Source: Enterobacteriaceae bacterium UBA7338 (GTDB lineage Bacteria > Pseudomonadota > Gammaproteobacteria > Enterobacterales > Enterobacteriaceae). From it: a stretch of 21,571 nt of DNA. Below are positions 1-6,586 of this stretch, in pieces (the stretch's first letter is position 1; each line of letters starts with the position of its first letter). The notes under the pieces were generated by a model. It was given only the letters and a program-made list of their open reading frames with translations, did no database searches and was not told the DNA's origin. Position numbers and translations under genes: made by a program. The stretch is taken from contig DKPJ01000005.1 of the NCBI GenBank assembly GCA_002480085.1, positions 76,805 through 98,375 on the forward strand. The letters run 5' to 3'.

Positions 1-21
1 ATCCAGCTGAGCTACGGATGC
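1..21 (-). tRNA. argV: tRNA-Arg (ACG), 5' end only
   Basis: Read on the minus strand, bases 21 to 1 give the acceptor strand and D-arm start of an enterobacterial tRNA-Arg: GCATCCGTAGCTCAGCTGGA and one more base. The gene runs off the window, so the anticodon is not visible. The ACG identity rests on the match to the argQ/Z/Y/V tRNA family, which lies just downstream of serV in E. coli. It sits three bases after the CCA end of tRNA-Ser, so the two are almost certainly co-transcribed. Confidence 0.8.
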
Positions 22-24
22 AAA

Positions 25-117
25 TGGCGGTGAGGCGGGGATTCGAACCCCGGATGCAGCTTTTGACCGCATACTCCCTTAGCAGGGGAGCGCCTTCAGC
101 CTCTCGGCCACCTCACC
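25..117 (-). tRNA. serV: tRNA-Ser (GCU)
   Basis: A complete 93-base class II tRNA on the minus strand. The 5' acceptor strand GGTGAGG pairs with CCTCACC near the 3' end, followed by G and an encoded CCA at 25-27. The anticodon GCT lies at 81-83, and the T-arm contains GGTTCGAATCC. The long variable arm is typical of serine tRNAs. Sequence and position upstream of tRNA-Arg and downstream of csrA match E. coli serV. It decodes AGC and AGU codons. Confidence 0.97.
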
Positions 118-180
118 AACACGCCTCTTGCGAGTGCTTCGAAGAACTTGTTTCTGCTCATCGTCGCTGCGTTGGCGCAC

Positions 181-208
181 ATATTACTTTCTGGGACTTA
201 TAAGTCAA
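181..208 (-). promoter_or_regulatory. serV-arg tRNA operon promoter
   Basis: On the minus strand a -35 box TTGACT (203-208) is separated by 16 bases from a -10 box TAATAT (181-186). A GC-rich stretch GTGCGC (175-180) follows, which resembles the discriminator of stringently controlled stable-RNA promoters. Transcription would begin about 60 bases before the mature tRNA-Ser, leaving a leader for RNase processing. The box assignment is by eye. Confidence 0.75.
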
Positions 209-376
209 ACAATTTTTCCTACCCCTGATTCGTTTGCACACTTCGCAAACAATTTGCGCTGAAAAGGATCAAAAAGAGTGTTTTATCAGCAGAATCCTTG
301 CTGTAGCGCAGCGTAAAGAAAGAGAGCAGAGAAATGAAAATGTCATGCAAAAGGGGGAGAATGAGAAAGAAGAGTG

Positions 377-425
377 AAAAAAAGCAGGCTGGAAAGAGCC
401 GCGTCTCGCCAGACGGCGAGACGCG
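377..425 (-). terminator. csrA terminator
   Basis: Just downstream of the csrA stop, a perfect 11-bp inverted repeat (400-410 with 415-425, loop AGAC) is followed on the minus strand by a short GGCT/AGCC hairpin (387-400) and then a run of seven T (377-383). The long stem is some 16 bases from the T run, so the short second stem may be the true terminating hairpin. Confidence 0.65.
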
Positions 426-431
426 ATGATA

Positions 432-617
432 TCAATAGCTGGACTGTTGTGATTTTTCAGCCTGGATACGCTGGTAGATCTCTTCACGATGGACAGATAC
501 TTCTTTAGGGGCGTTCACGCCAATGCGTACCTGGTTGCCCTTAACCCCTAAAACTGTCACGGTGACCTCGTCCCCAATCATGAGGGTTTCACCAACTCGA
601 CGAGTCAGAATCAGCAT
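432..617 (-). CDS. csrA: Carbon storage regulator CsrA
   Basis: CsrA is a small dimeric RNA-binding protein. It binds GGA motifs in mRNA leaders and switches glycogen synthesis, gluconeogenesis, biofilm and motility genes on or off; the CsrB and CsrC RNAs sequester it. The 61-residue protein matches the E. coli sequence as I know it at every position. It has the N-terminal RNA-binding strand [10 protein letters not shown] and the second binding strand with [10 protein letters not shown], including Arg44. The start is fixed by family length and by a strong AAGGAG (624-629) seven bases before the ATG. It lies between alaS and the tRNA operon, as in E. coli, and ends with a hairpin terminator. 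Confidence 0.98.
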
Positions 618-665
618 TCTTTGCTCCTTGAAAGATTAAAAGAGTCGGGTCTCTTGTATCCCGGC

Positions 666-694
666 ATTATCCATCATATAACGCCAAAAAGTAA
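666..694 (-). promoter_or_regulatory. Candidate csrA promoter
   Basis: On the minus strand TTACTT (689-694) and GATAAT (666-671) are separated by 17 bases and end about 49 bases before the csrA ATG. E. coli csrA is known to have several promoters, including a sigma-S one. I cannot tell which of those this corresponds to, or whether others lie further upstream in 700-812. Confidence 0.45.
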
Positions 695-812
695 GCGATG
701 ACAAACACGTAAAGTGTAAGCAGTCACGGCATCACATTCTGTTAAACGTAAGTTTAGCCGATATACACAACTTCAACCTGACTTTATCGTTATCAATAGC
801 GTAGTGGCAAGT

Positions 813-838
813 ACGCCATAGCCCAGGGACTATGGCGT
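813..838. terminator. Hairpin between alaS and csrA
   Basis: A perfect 9-bp inverted repeat (813-821 with 830-838, loop of 8) lies 21 bases past the alaS stop. It is well placed to act as the alaS terminator or as an mRNA 3' end protector. No T run follows on the minus strand, so intrinsic termination is doubtful and some read-through into csrA is likely. Confidence 0.4.
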
Positions 839-859
839 CTGCATTCGCTTTGTTTGTTA

Positions 860-3487
860 TTACAGTTTTGCGCTTACCCAGCCTTTCACGCTGGCTAACG
901 CCGCAGGCAGCGCGGCTGCGTCCGTACCGCCGGCCTGGGCCATATCCGGACGGCCACCGCCTTTACCGCCGACCTGCTGGGCAACCATACCAATCAGCTC
1001 CCCTGCCTTCACGCGATCGGTCACATCTTTCGACACGCCCGCAATCAGAGAAACCTTACCCTCTGCTACCGTGGCAAGAACGATAACCGCAGAACCGAGC
1101 TGGTTCTTCAGATCGTCAACCATGGTACGCAGCATCTTCGGCTCGACGCCCGCCAGCTCGCTCACCAGCAGCTTCACGCCGTTAATCTCTTCGGCTTTAT
1201 CGGAGATGTTCGCACTCTCCTGCGCCGCCTGCTGCGCTTTCAGCTGCTGCAGCTCTTTCTCCAGCTGGCGGGTTTTATCCAGAACGGTGCGCACTTTGTC
1301 GCCCAGGTTCTGGCTGTCGCCCTTCAGCAGCTGGGCAATATCCTGCAGCTGTTCGCTCTGCGCATGGAGGCTGGCAAGCGCATTCTCACCGGTTACGGCT
1401 TCGATACGGCGAACGCCTGCCGCGGTGCCGGATTCGGACACAATGCGGAACAGACCGATATCACCGGTACGGGAGGCGTGGGTACCGCCGCACAGTTCGG
1501 TAGAGAAGTCGCCCATGCTCAGCACGCGTACGCGCTCGTCATACTTCTCGCCAAACAGCGCCATCGCACCTTTAGCCCGGGCCTCTTCGAGATCCATAAT
1601 CTGGGTTTCGATCGGCAGGTTACGGCGAATCTGGGCATTAACCAGGTCTTCTACCGCACGGATCTCCGCAGGCTTCATCGCCTCAAAGTGGGAGAAGTCA
1701 AAGCGCAGCACCTTATCGTTCACCAGCGAGCCTTTCTGTGCCACGTGGGTGCCCAGCACGTCGCGCAGCGCGGCGTGCATCAGGTGGGTGGCAGAGTGGT
1801 TCAGACGGATACGGTCGCGGCGGGCTTCATCCACCTCGGCCTTAACGCCGTCGCCCACCTTCAGGGAGCCGGATGCCAGCTTGCCCTGATGACCAATAGC
1901 CTGGCCATACTTCTGGGTATCGGTCACGGTAAAGTTGAAGCCGTTGCCTTTCAGCTCGCCCTTGTCGCCAACCTGGCCGCCGGATTCAGCGTAGAACGGC
2001 GTCGCGTCAAGAATGACTACCGCCTCCTGCCCTGCGCCAATCGCGTCTACTGACTGGCCTTCGACAAACAGCGCGGTCACTTTGCTGGTCAGCTCCAGGC
2101 TGTCGTAGCCTTTAAATTCGGATGCGCCCTCAACGCGGATCATCGCGTTGTAGTCTGCGCCAAAGCCGCTGGACTCACGGGCGCGGTTGCGCTGCGCTTC
2201 CATCGCGACTTTGAAGCCCTCTTCGTCAACTTTAATATCGCGCTCGCGACAGACGTCGGCGGTGAGATCCATTGGGAAGCCGTAGGTGTCATACAGACGG
2301 AAGACGGTCTCACCGTCCAGCGTATCGCCGCTCAGCTTCGCCAGCTCTTCGTCGAGCAGCGCCAGGCCACGCTCCAGCGTGCGGGCAAACTGCTCTTCTT
2401 CGGTCTTCAGGGTCTGCTCAACCTGCGCCTGCTGGCTCTTCAGCTCTTCGCCTGCCGCACCCATCACGTCAATCAGCGGTGCAACCAGCTTGTAGAAGAA
2501 GGTCTCTTTCGCGCCGAGCATGTTGCCATGACGAACCGCGCGACGAATGATACGGCGCAGCACGTAGCCACGGCTCTCGTTCGACGGCAGCACGCCGTCG
2601 GCGAGCAGGAACGCACAGGAGCGGATGTGGTCGGCGATCACGCGCAGGGATTTGTTGTTCAGATCGGTAGCGCCGGTCACTTTCGCCACGGCGGCGATCA
2701 GATCGCGGAACAGGTCAATCTCATAGTTTGAGTTGACGTGCTGCAATACCGCCGCAATACGCTCGAGGCCCATACCGGTGTCCACGGACGGCTTCGGCAG
2801 CGGCTCCATGGTGCCATCGGCTTGGCGGTTGAACTGCATAAAGACGATGTTCCAGATCTCAATGTAGCGATCGCCGTCTTCATCCGGGCTGCCCGGAGGA
2901 CCACCGGCGATATGCGCGCCGTGATCGAAGAAAATTTCGGTGCACGGACCGCACGGACCGGTATCGCCCATCTGCCAGAAGTTGTCAGAAGCGTAGGCAC
3001 CGCCTTTGTTATCACCAATACGGATGATACGTTCGCGCGGGATGCCAACTTCTTTTTCCCAGATTTCGTAAGCTTCGTCGTCGGTTTCGTAGACGGTTAC
3101 CCACAGGCGATCTTTCGGCAGGTTGAACCAGTTTTCACCGGTCAGCAGTTCCCATGCGTACTGGATAGCATCGTGTTTGAAATAGTCGCCAAAGCTGAAG
3201 TTACCCAGCATTTCAAAGAAGGTGTGATGGCGCGCGGTGTAGCCGACGTTTTCCAGATCGTTGTGTTTACCGCCCGCACGCACGCAGCGCTGCGCGGTGG
3301 TAGCGCGGGAATAATTACGCTTGTCGAGACCAAGGAAAACATCCTTGAACTGGTTCATCCCGGCGTTGGTAAACAGCAGAGTTGGATCGTTGTTGGGTAC
3401 CAGGGAGCTGCTTGCAACAACCTGATGACCTTTACTATGGAAAAAATCGAGAAACGCCTGACGGATCTCAGCGGTGCTCTTGCTCAT
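860..3487 (-). CDS. alaS: Alanyl-tRNA synthetase
   Basis: Class II synthetase that charges tRNA-Ala in the cytosol and proofreads mischarged serine and glycine. The 875 residues compare with 876 in E. coli. The N-terminal catalytic core has motif 2 (RCVRAGGKHNDLENVGYTAR, about 68-87) and motif 3 (VDTGMGLERI, about 235-244). The editing domain carries its zinc ligands in HSATH (about 563-567) and in CGGTH roughly 100 residues later. A coiled stretch rich in Q, L and K then leads to the glycine-rich C-Ala domain (VGGKGGGRPDMAQAGG). An AGGA ribosome binding site lies seven bases before the ATG. It follows recX on the same strand, as in E. coli. The E. coli enzyme represses its own gene, but I cannot identify that operator here with certainty. 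Confidence 0.98.
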   Translation of the reverse strand: MSKSTAEIRQAFLDFFHSKGHQVVASSSLVPNNDPTLLFTNAGMNQFKDVFLGLDKRNYSRATTAQRCVRAGGKHNDLENVGYTARHHTFFEMLGNFSFGDYFKHDAIQYAWELLTGENWFNLPKDRLWVTVYETDDEAYEIWEKEVGIPRERIIRIGDNKGGAYASDNFWQMGDTGPCGPCTEIFFDHGAHIAGGPPGSPDEDGDRYIEIWNIVFMQFNRQADGTMEPLPKPSVDTGMGLERIAAVLQHVNSNYEIDLFRDLIAAVAKVTGATDLNNKSLRVIADHIRSCAFLLADGVLPSNESRGYVLRRIIRRAVRHGNMLGAKETFFYKLVAPLIDVMGAAGEELKSQQAQVEQTLKTEEEQFARTLERGLALLDEELAKLSGDTLDGETVFRLYDTYGFPMDLTADVCRERDIKVDEEGFKVAMEAQRNRARESSGFGADYNAMIRVEGASEFKGYDSLELTSKVTALFVEGQSVDAIGAGQEAVVILDATPFYAESGGQVGDKGELKGNGFNFTVTDTQKYGQAIGHQGKLASGSLKVGDGVKAEVDEARRDRIRLNHSATHLMHAALRDVLGTHVAQKGSLVNDKVLRFDFSHFEAMKPAEIRAVEDLVNAQIRRNLPIETQIMDLEEARAKGAMALFGEKYDERVRVLSMGDFSTELCGGTHASRTGDIGLFRIVSESGTAAGVRRIEAVTGENALASLHAQSEQLQDIAQLLKGDSQNLGDKVRTVLDKTRQLEKELQQLKAQQAAQESANISDKAEEINGVKLLVSELAGVEPKMLRTMVDDLKNQLGSAVIVLATVAEGKVSLIAGVSKDVTDRVKAGELIGMVAQQVGGKGGGRPDMAQAGGTDAAALPAALASVKGWVSAKL

Positions 3488-3575
3488 AATTATCCTGAAA
3501 TCAAGCTAACGAAATGTCGTAGCGGGCGTTTCTCCCTGTTACAGGCAACAACCAGCTACTGGAAAAAGTGGGAAT

Positions 3576-3604
3576 AAGATAAGTTTTCTTGACTGCGAAG
3601 TAAA
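3576..3604 (-). promoter_or_regulatory. Candidate alaS promoter
   Basis: On the minus strand TTTACT (3599-3604) and TATCTT (3576-3581), separated by 17 bases, lie about 90 bases before the alaS ATG. A short palindrome CCTGTTACAGG (plus strand, about 3535-3545) sits just downstream of the predicted start. It is a possible site for the AlaRS autorepression known in E. coli. Both boxes are imperfect. Confidence 0.35.
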
Positions 3605-3632
3605 ATCCCGTATGCAGCCAGGCCGTAAAATT

Positions 3633-4118
3633 TCACCAAAGTTCTTTAATATCCTCCATCAGGAATCCCCGATAGAGTAAAAAACGCTGTACTTTCACCT
3701 TCTCAGCAAAGACCGCTGGCAGCGGATCGCCATACTTGCGCTGCGCCTGCTCGCGGGCAATCTCAATCCAGTCGATATCGCATTCGCGCATCGCCTCCTC
3801 TGCCGTTTCCCGATCGATTCCCTTCTGGGTCAGCTCCTGGCGAATACGGGCCGGGCCATAGCCTTTACGGCCGCGGCTGGCGATAAACTGGCGGGCGAAG
3901 CGGGCATCGTCAAGATAGCGGTTTTCATAGCACCAGTTAACGACGTTGTTAATATCGTCTTCGGTAGCGTCTACCGGCTCGGGTCCGGTTTTGGTCATCA
4001 CCGGGGCGGTCAGCTTGCGGCGAAACTCCTTTTCGCTGTGGTCGCGCATGCCGAGGATGCGCATAGCGCGATCGAGCAAGCGGGCATAGGCGGAGCGGCG
4101 GGGCGAGGTATCTGTCAT
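3633..4118 (-). CDS. recX: Regulatory protein RecX
   Basis: RecX binds RecA filaments and limits their extension and recombinase activity. The 161 residues have the tandem three-helix repeats of the family, with conserved YLDDARFARQFIASR, KGYGPARIRQELTQKGI and a C-terminal KVQRFLLYRGFLMEDIKELW. E. coli RecX has 166 residues and ends WRNFAD. Here the codon after the conserved Trp is TGA, so the protein stops five residues early, while the following codons still read Asn-Phe. The gene starts 70 bases after the recA stop, beyond the recA terminator, so it depends on read-through of the SOS-induced recA transcript, as in E. coli. Confidence 0.96.
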   Translation of the reverse strand: MTDTSPRRSAYARLLDRAMRILGMRDHSEKEFRRKLTAPVMTKTGPEPVDATEDDINNVVNWCYENRYLDDARFARQFIASRGRKGYGPARIRQELTQKGIDRETAEEAMRECDIDWIEIAREQAQRKYGDPLPAVFAEKVKVQRFLLYRGFLMEDIKELW

Positions 4119-4143
4119 GGCACACCTGCTGGATGGATAAATA

Positions 4144-4170
4144 GCAAAAAGGGCTGCATCAGCAGCCCTT
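4144..4170 (-). terminator. recA terminator
   Basis: Between recA and recX a perfect 9-bp stem (4149-4157 with 4162-4170) has a four-base loop. On the minus strand it is followed directly by a T run (TTTTT overlapping the stem foot, then GC). This is the classical recA terminator, with partial read-through into recX known in E. coli. Confidence 0.88.
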
Positions 4171-4188
4171 GTTCATCACGTCAGATTA

Positions 4189-5253
4189 TTAAAAATCTTC
4201 GTTGGTCTCTTTCGCGTTGACGTCGTTGTCGTCAACGGTGAAGTCCGGTTTGGTGTCCGGGTTCGTGAGCAGAATTTCACGAATCTTCGTTTCGATCTCT
4301 TTCGCGGTCTCCGGGTTCTCTTTCAGCCAGGTGGTCGCATTCGCTTTACCCTGACCGATTTTCTCACCGTTGTAGCTATACCATGCGCCCGCTTTTTCGA
4401 TCAGCTTCTCTTTCACGCCCAGGTCAACCAGCTCGCCGTAGAAGTTGATACCTTCGCCGTAGAGGATCTGGAACTCAGCCTGTTTGAACGGTGCAGCGAT
4501 TTTGTTTTTCACCACTTTCACGCGGGTTTCGCTACCTACCACGTTATCACCCTCTTTCACCGCGCCGATACGGCGGATGTCGAGACGCACGGAGGCGTAG
4601 AATTTCAGCGCGTTACCGCCGGTGGTGGTTTCCGGGTTACCGAACATCACACCAATCTTCATACGGATCTGGTTGATGAAGATCAGCAGGGTATTGGACT
4701 GTTTCAGGTTACCCGCCAGCTTACGCATCGCCTGGCTCATCATACGTGCCGCGAGGCCCATGTGAGAGTCACCGATCTCGCCTTCGATCTCGGCTTTCGG
4801 AGTCAGTGCCGCAACGGAGTCAACCACCAGCACGTCAACCGCACCGGAGCGCGCCAGCGCGTCACAGATCTCAAGCGCCTGCTCACCGGTATCCGGCTGG
4901 GAGCAGAGCAGGTTGTCGATATCAACGCCCAGCTTGCGCGCGTACACAGGGTCAAGCGCGTGCTCTGCATCGATAAAGGCACAGGTTTTACCCGCGCGCT
5001 GCGCAGCAGCGATAACCTGCAGCGTCAGGGTCGTTTTACCCGAGGACTCCGGCCCGTAGATCTCTACGATACGGCCCATAGGCAGGCCGCCCGCACCGAG
5101 GGCGATGTCCAGCGAAAGCGAACCGGTGGAGATCGTTTCTACGTCCATAGTACGGTCTTCACCCAGGCGCATGATGGAGCCTTTACCGAATTGCTTTTCG
5201 ATCTGGCCCAGTGCTGCCGCCAACGCTTTCTGTTTGTTTTCGTCGATAGCCAT
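4189..5253 (-). CDS. recA: Recombinase RecA
   Basis: ATP-dependent strand-exchange protein that forms filaments on single-stranded DNA, drives homologous recombination and triggers LexA self-cleavage. The 354 residues start at MAIDENKQKALAAALGQIEK. An in-frame ATG five codons upstream is rejected because it precedes the AGGAG (5259-5263) that serves the chosen start. Walker A is GPESSGKT (about 67-74). The catalytic Glu is in AEHALDP, Walker B is VLVVDS, loop L2 is GVMFGNPETTTGG, and the tail is acidic and ends NEDF. It is preceded by a near-perfect LexA-regulated promoter and followed by an intrinsic terminator and recX. Confidence 0.99.
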   Translation of the reverse strand: MAIDENKQKALAAALGQIEKQFGKGSIMRLGEDRTMDVETISTGSLSLDIALGAGGLPMGRIVEIYGPESSGKTTLTLQVIAAAQRAGKTCAFIDAEHALDPVYARKLGVDIDNLLCSQPDTGEQALEICDALARSGAVDVLVVDSVAALTPKAEIEGEIGDSHMGLAARMMSQAMRKLAGNLKQSNTLLIFINQIRMKIGVMFGNPETTTGGNALKFYASVRLDIRRIGAVKEGDNVVGSETRVKVVKNKIAAPFKQAEFQILYGEGINFYGELVDLGVKEKLIEKAGAWYSYNGEKIGQGKANATTWLKENPETAKEIETKIREILLTNPDTKPDFTVDDNDVNAKETNEDF

Positions 5254-5318
5254 TATTACTCCTGTCATGCCGGGTAAAGCAGGTGATGCTCGCCGGGGAT
5301 TACTGTTTTGTTGCGCTC

Positions 5319-5346
5319 ATTATACTGTATACGCATACAGTATCAA
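5319..5346 (-). promoter_or_regulatory. recA promoter
   Basis: On the minus strand -35 TTGATA (5341-5346) and a perfect -10 TATAAT (5319-5324) are 16 bases apart, as in E. coli recA. The whole spacer is the LexA operator. The TGA inside the -35 box is also the stop codon of pncC (5343-5345). Confidence 0.95.
5323..5342. promoter_or_regulatory. LexA box (SOS operator) of recA
   Basis: TACTGTATACGCATACAGTA contains the core CTGT-N8-ACAG (5325-5340). Outside the central bases it has the same sequence as the E. coli recA SOS box. It fills the space between the -35 and -10 elements of the recA promoter, so bound LexA blocks RNA polymerase. Confidence 0.96.
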
Positions 5347-5840
5347 GCTCTTTGTAGAAAATGTTGCCACAGGGTTTGCAGGGCATAAGCAGTGGCCTGA
5401 CGGCGCACGTTTTCACGGTCACCGGCGAAGCATTCCCGCCGCGTGATCCCCTCCCCCGCCGCGCTGGCGAAGCCAAACCAGACCGTGCCGACCGGCTTGC
5501 TTTCGCTGCCGCCGTCGGGACCAGCGATGCCGCTAATCGATACCGCATAGGTCGCACGGGCAGCCTTAATCGCACCGATCGCCATCTCAACTACCACTGG
5601 CTCACTCACTGCGCCATGCTGGGCCAGCGTCTCGGGTTTGACGCCGATCATCTGCGCCTTGGCTTCATTAGAATAGGTGACAAACCCCCGTTCAAACCAG
5701 GCGGAGCTGCCGGCAACATCGGTAATGGCTTTGGCTACCCAGCCGCCGGTACAGGACTCGGCCGTGGTCACGGTCGCGCCACGCGCCTTCAGCGCCTGGC
5801 CTATGCGCTCGCTCAGCTGCATCAATTCACTGTCAGTCAT
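5343..5840 (-). CDS. pncC: Nicotinamide-nucleotide amidohydrolase PncC (CinA C-terminal family)
   Basis: The enzyme deamidates NMN to nicotinic acid mononucleotide in the pyridine nucleotide cycle, recycling NMN released by DNA ligase. The 165 residues form a stand-alone CinA C-terminal domain of the usual length. Family motifs are AESCTGGWVAKAITDVAGSS (about 27-46), GFVTYSNEAK, AVSEPVV and SGIAGPDGGSESKPVGTVWF (about 103-122). A GGAG lies six bases upstream of the ATG. It is immediately upstream of recA, as E. coli ygaD/pncC is, and its stop codon lies in the recA -35 box. I see no clear terminator of its own. Confidence 0.95.
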   Translation of the reverse strand: MTDSELMQLSERIGQALKARGATVTTAESCTGGWVAKAITDVAGSSAWFERGFVTYSNEAKAQMIGVKPETLAQHGAVSEPVVVEMAIGAIKAARATYAVSISGIAGPDGGSESKPVGTVWFGFASAAGEGITRRECFAGDRENVRRQATAYALQTLWQHFLQRA

Positions 5841-5933
5841 AACCGCTCCGTAAACGGCTGAAATGAGAGAGATAAGATAGCACTTTCTCTCATAATATGG
5901 GGACGAAGACGGGATTTTACGAGGCGGATTCAG

Positions 5934-5956
5934 AAAAAAGGCCAGCGTGCGCTGGC
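5934..5956 (-). terminator. Terminator upstream of pncC
   Basis: On the minus strand the stem GCCAGC/GCTGGC (loop GCAC, 5941-5956) is followed by one C and six T (5934-5939). It is a good intrinsic terminator, placed 55 bases past the stop of the small membrane-protein gene and about 95 bases before pncC. It may originally have served mltB. Confidence 0.8.
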
Positions 5957-6010
5957 GTAAGTATCCCCGCTGCCGTTAGAGCCAAGAATGTTACTACATT
6001 TGGGAAATGT

Positions 6011-6271
6011 CTACAGGCTACGCTTTCGTTTTACGTGGCGAATAACTGAAAGGAGGAGAAACATAAAAATAATATTCAGTAGTAAAGCCAATACTAAAAC
6101 GACACTCATATAAACATCATTCCATGTTCCTTCGTCGATAAAACCTGTGTAGAGTTTACGCACATTATCCCATAACCATACTTCAGGAAAAAAGGCGAAC
6201 ACGAGTCCATACAATAGGACATATGAGGCGGCAAAAAAGAGCCAGCACAATATATAATTGGCAGTTTTCAT
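6011..6271 (-). CDS. Hypothetical two-helix inner membrane protein
   Basis: I do not recognise this 86-residue protein. Two hydrophobic segments are clear: about 6-29 (starting YILCWLFFAASYVLLYGLVF) and about 54-78 (YMSVVLVLALLLNIIFMFLL followed by LSVIR). They are separated by an acidic, Trp-rich loop (EVWLWDNVRKLYTGFIDEGTW). A basic C-terminus RHVKRKRSL suggests that end is cytosolic. The gene is visibly more AT-rich than its neighbours and uses rare ATA isoleucine codons. Its ATG overlaps the TAA of an upstream in-frame remnant (TAATG), a layout typical of translational coupling, and a terminator follows. From memory E. coli has no gene between mltB and pncC, so this looks acquired. An orphan immunity protein is one possibility, without sequence proof. 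Confidence 0.7.
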   Translation of the reverse strand: MKTANYILCWLFFAASYVLLYGLVFAFFPEVWLWDNVRKLYTGFIDEGTWNDVYMSVVLVLALLLNIIFMFLLLSVIRHVKRKRSL

Positions 6272-6348
6272 TAATAGACCTGTACCGTCTCAAAGCGGTT
6301 AACGATGCCGTCTGCCGCCATCACGAAGCAATGGAAGCCAAGGCCCAA
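6271..6348 (-). pseudogene. Possible 3' remnant of an unknown gene
   Basis: On the minus strand 25 sense codons run from an upstream TAA (6349-6351) to a TAA at 6271-6273 that overlaps the ATG of the small membrane-protein gene. The reading ends NRFETVQVY, looks protein-like, is less AT-rich than the flanks and has no start of its own. It may be the tail of a deleted gene that once formed an operon with the membrane protein. Chance cannot be excluded over so short a stretch. Confidence 0.3.
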
Positions 6349-6586
6349 TTAGAACCACCAATAGGTATAATGTACCGAAAGTATAAGACTACATAAAGGG
6401 AACAATAGAGGCAAAATGTGCGCATCAACTATATTAGCGTGTTTGATGATATGAGAGCACTACCTTAATTATTTAACGTATTTATATATTAAAAATCAAT
6501 TATTAATTTCAATTTATTAATTCTTTGAGGCCATTGCGTGAGTAAAGATGAAATAACTTCCCCTCCCGCAGGAGGGGAAGAAAGGA
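6272..6586. other. mltB-distal intergenic region
   Basis: These 315 bases hold the gene remnant (6271-6348), a very AT-rich stretch (about 6370-6540, strings of A and T around 6465-6520) and the mltB terminator (6557-6580). I see no further gene. The low GC content suggests foreign DNA or an H-NS-type binding region. Confidence 0.5.
6557..6580 (-). terminator. mltB terminator
   Basis: A perfect 10-bp stem CTTCCCCTCC/GGAGGGGAAG with a four-base loop starts six bases after the mltB stop. Only a weak T-rich stretch (TTATTT) follows on the minus strand, so termination may be incomplete. Confidence 0.7.

Larger units (their letters stand above)
118..431. other. csrA-serV intergenic region
   Basis: This 314-base stretch separates csrA from the tRNA operon. 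It holds the tRNA promoter (181-208) and the csrA terminator region (377-425). The part between about 210 and 370 is A-rich on the plus strand. I see no gene in it; short open frames here lack a ribosome binding site and resemble nothing known. Confidence 0.7.

Noticed and set aside
1071..2053. Long plus-strand open frames opposite alaS
   Set aside because: They lie opposite the coding strand of a fully conserved gene and have shadow-like composition rich in Arg and Ser or Gly and His.
2738..3577. A 279-codon plus-strand frame across the start of alaS
   Set aside because: It is an antisense shadow of the alaS catalytic core and has no family resemblance.
6321..6425. A 34-codon minus-strand frame upstream of the unknown membrane protein, overlapping the remnant in another frame
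   Set aside because: It has no convincing ribosome binding site and no recognisable features. It may be part of the same decayed gene after a frameshift, but I cannot show that.
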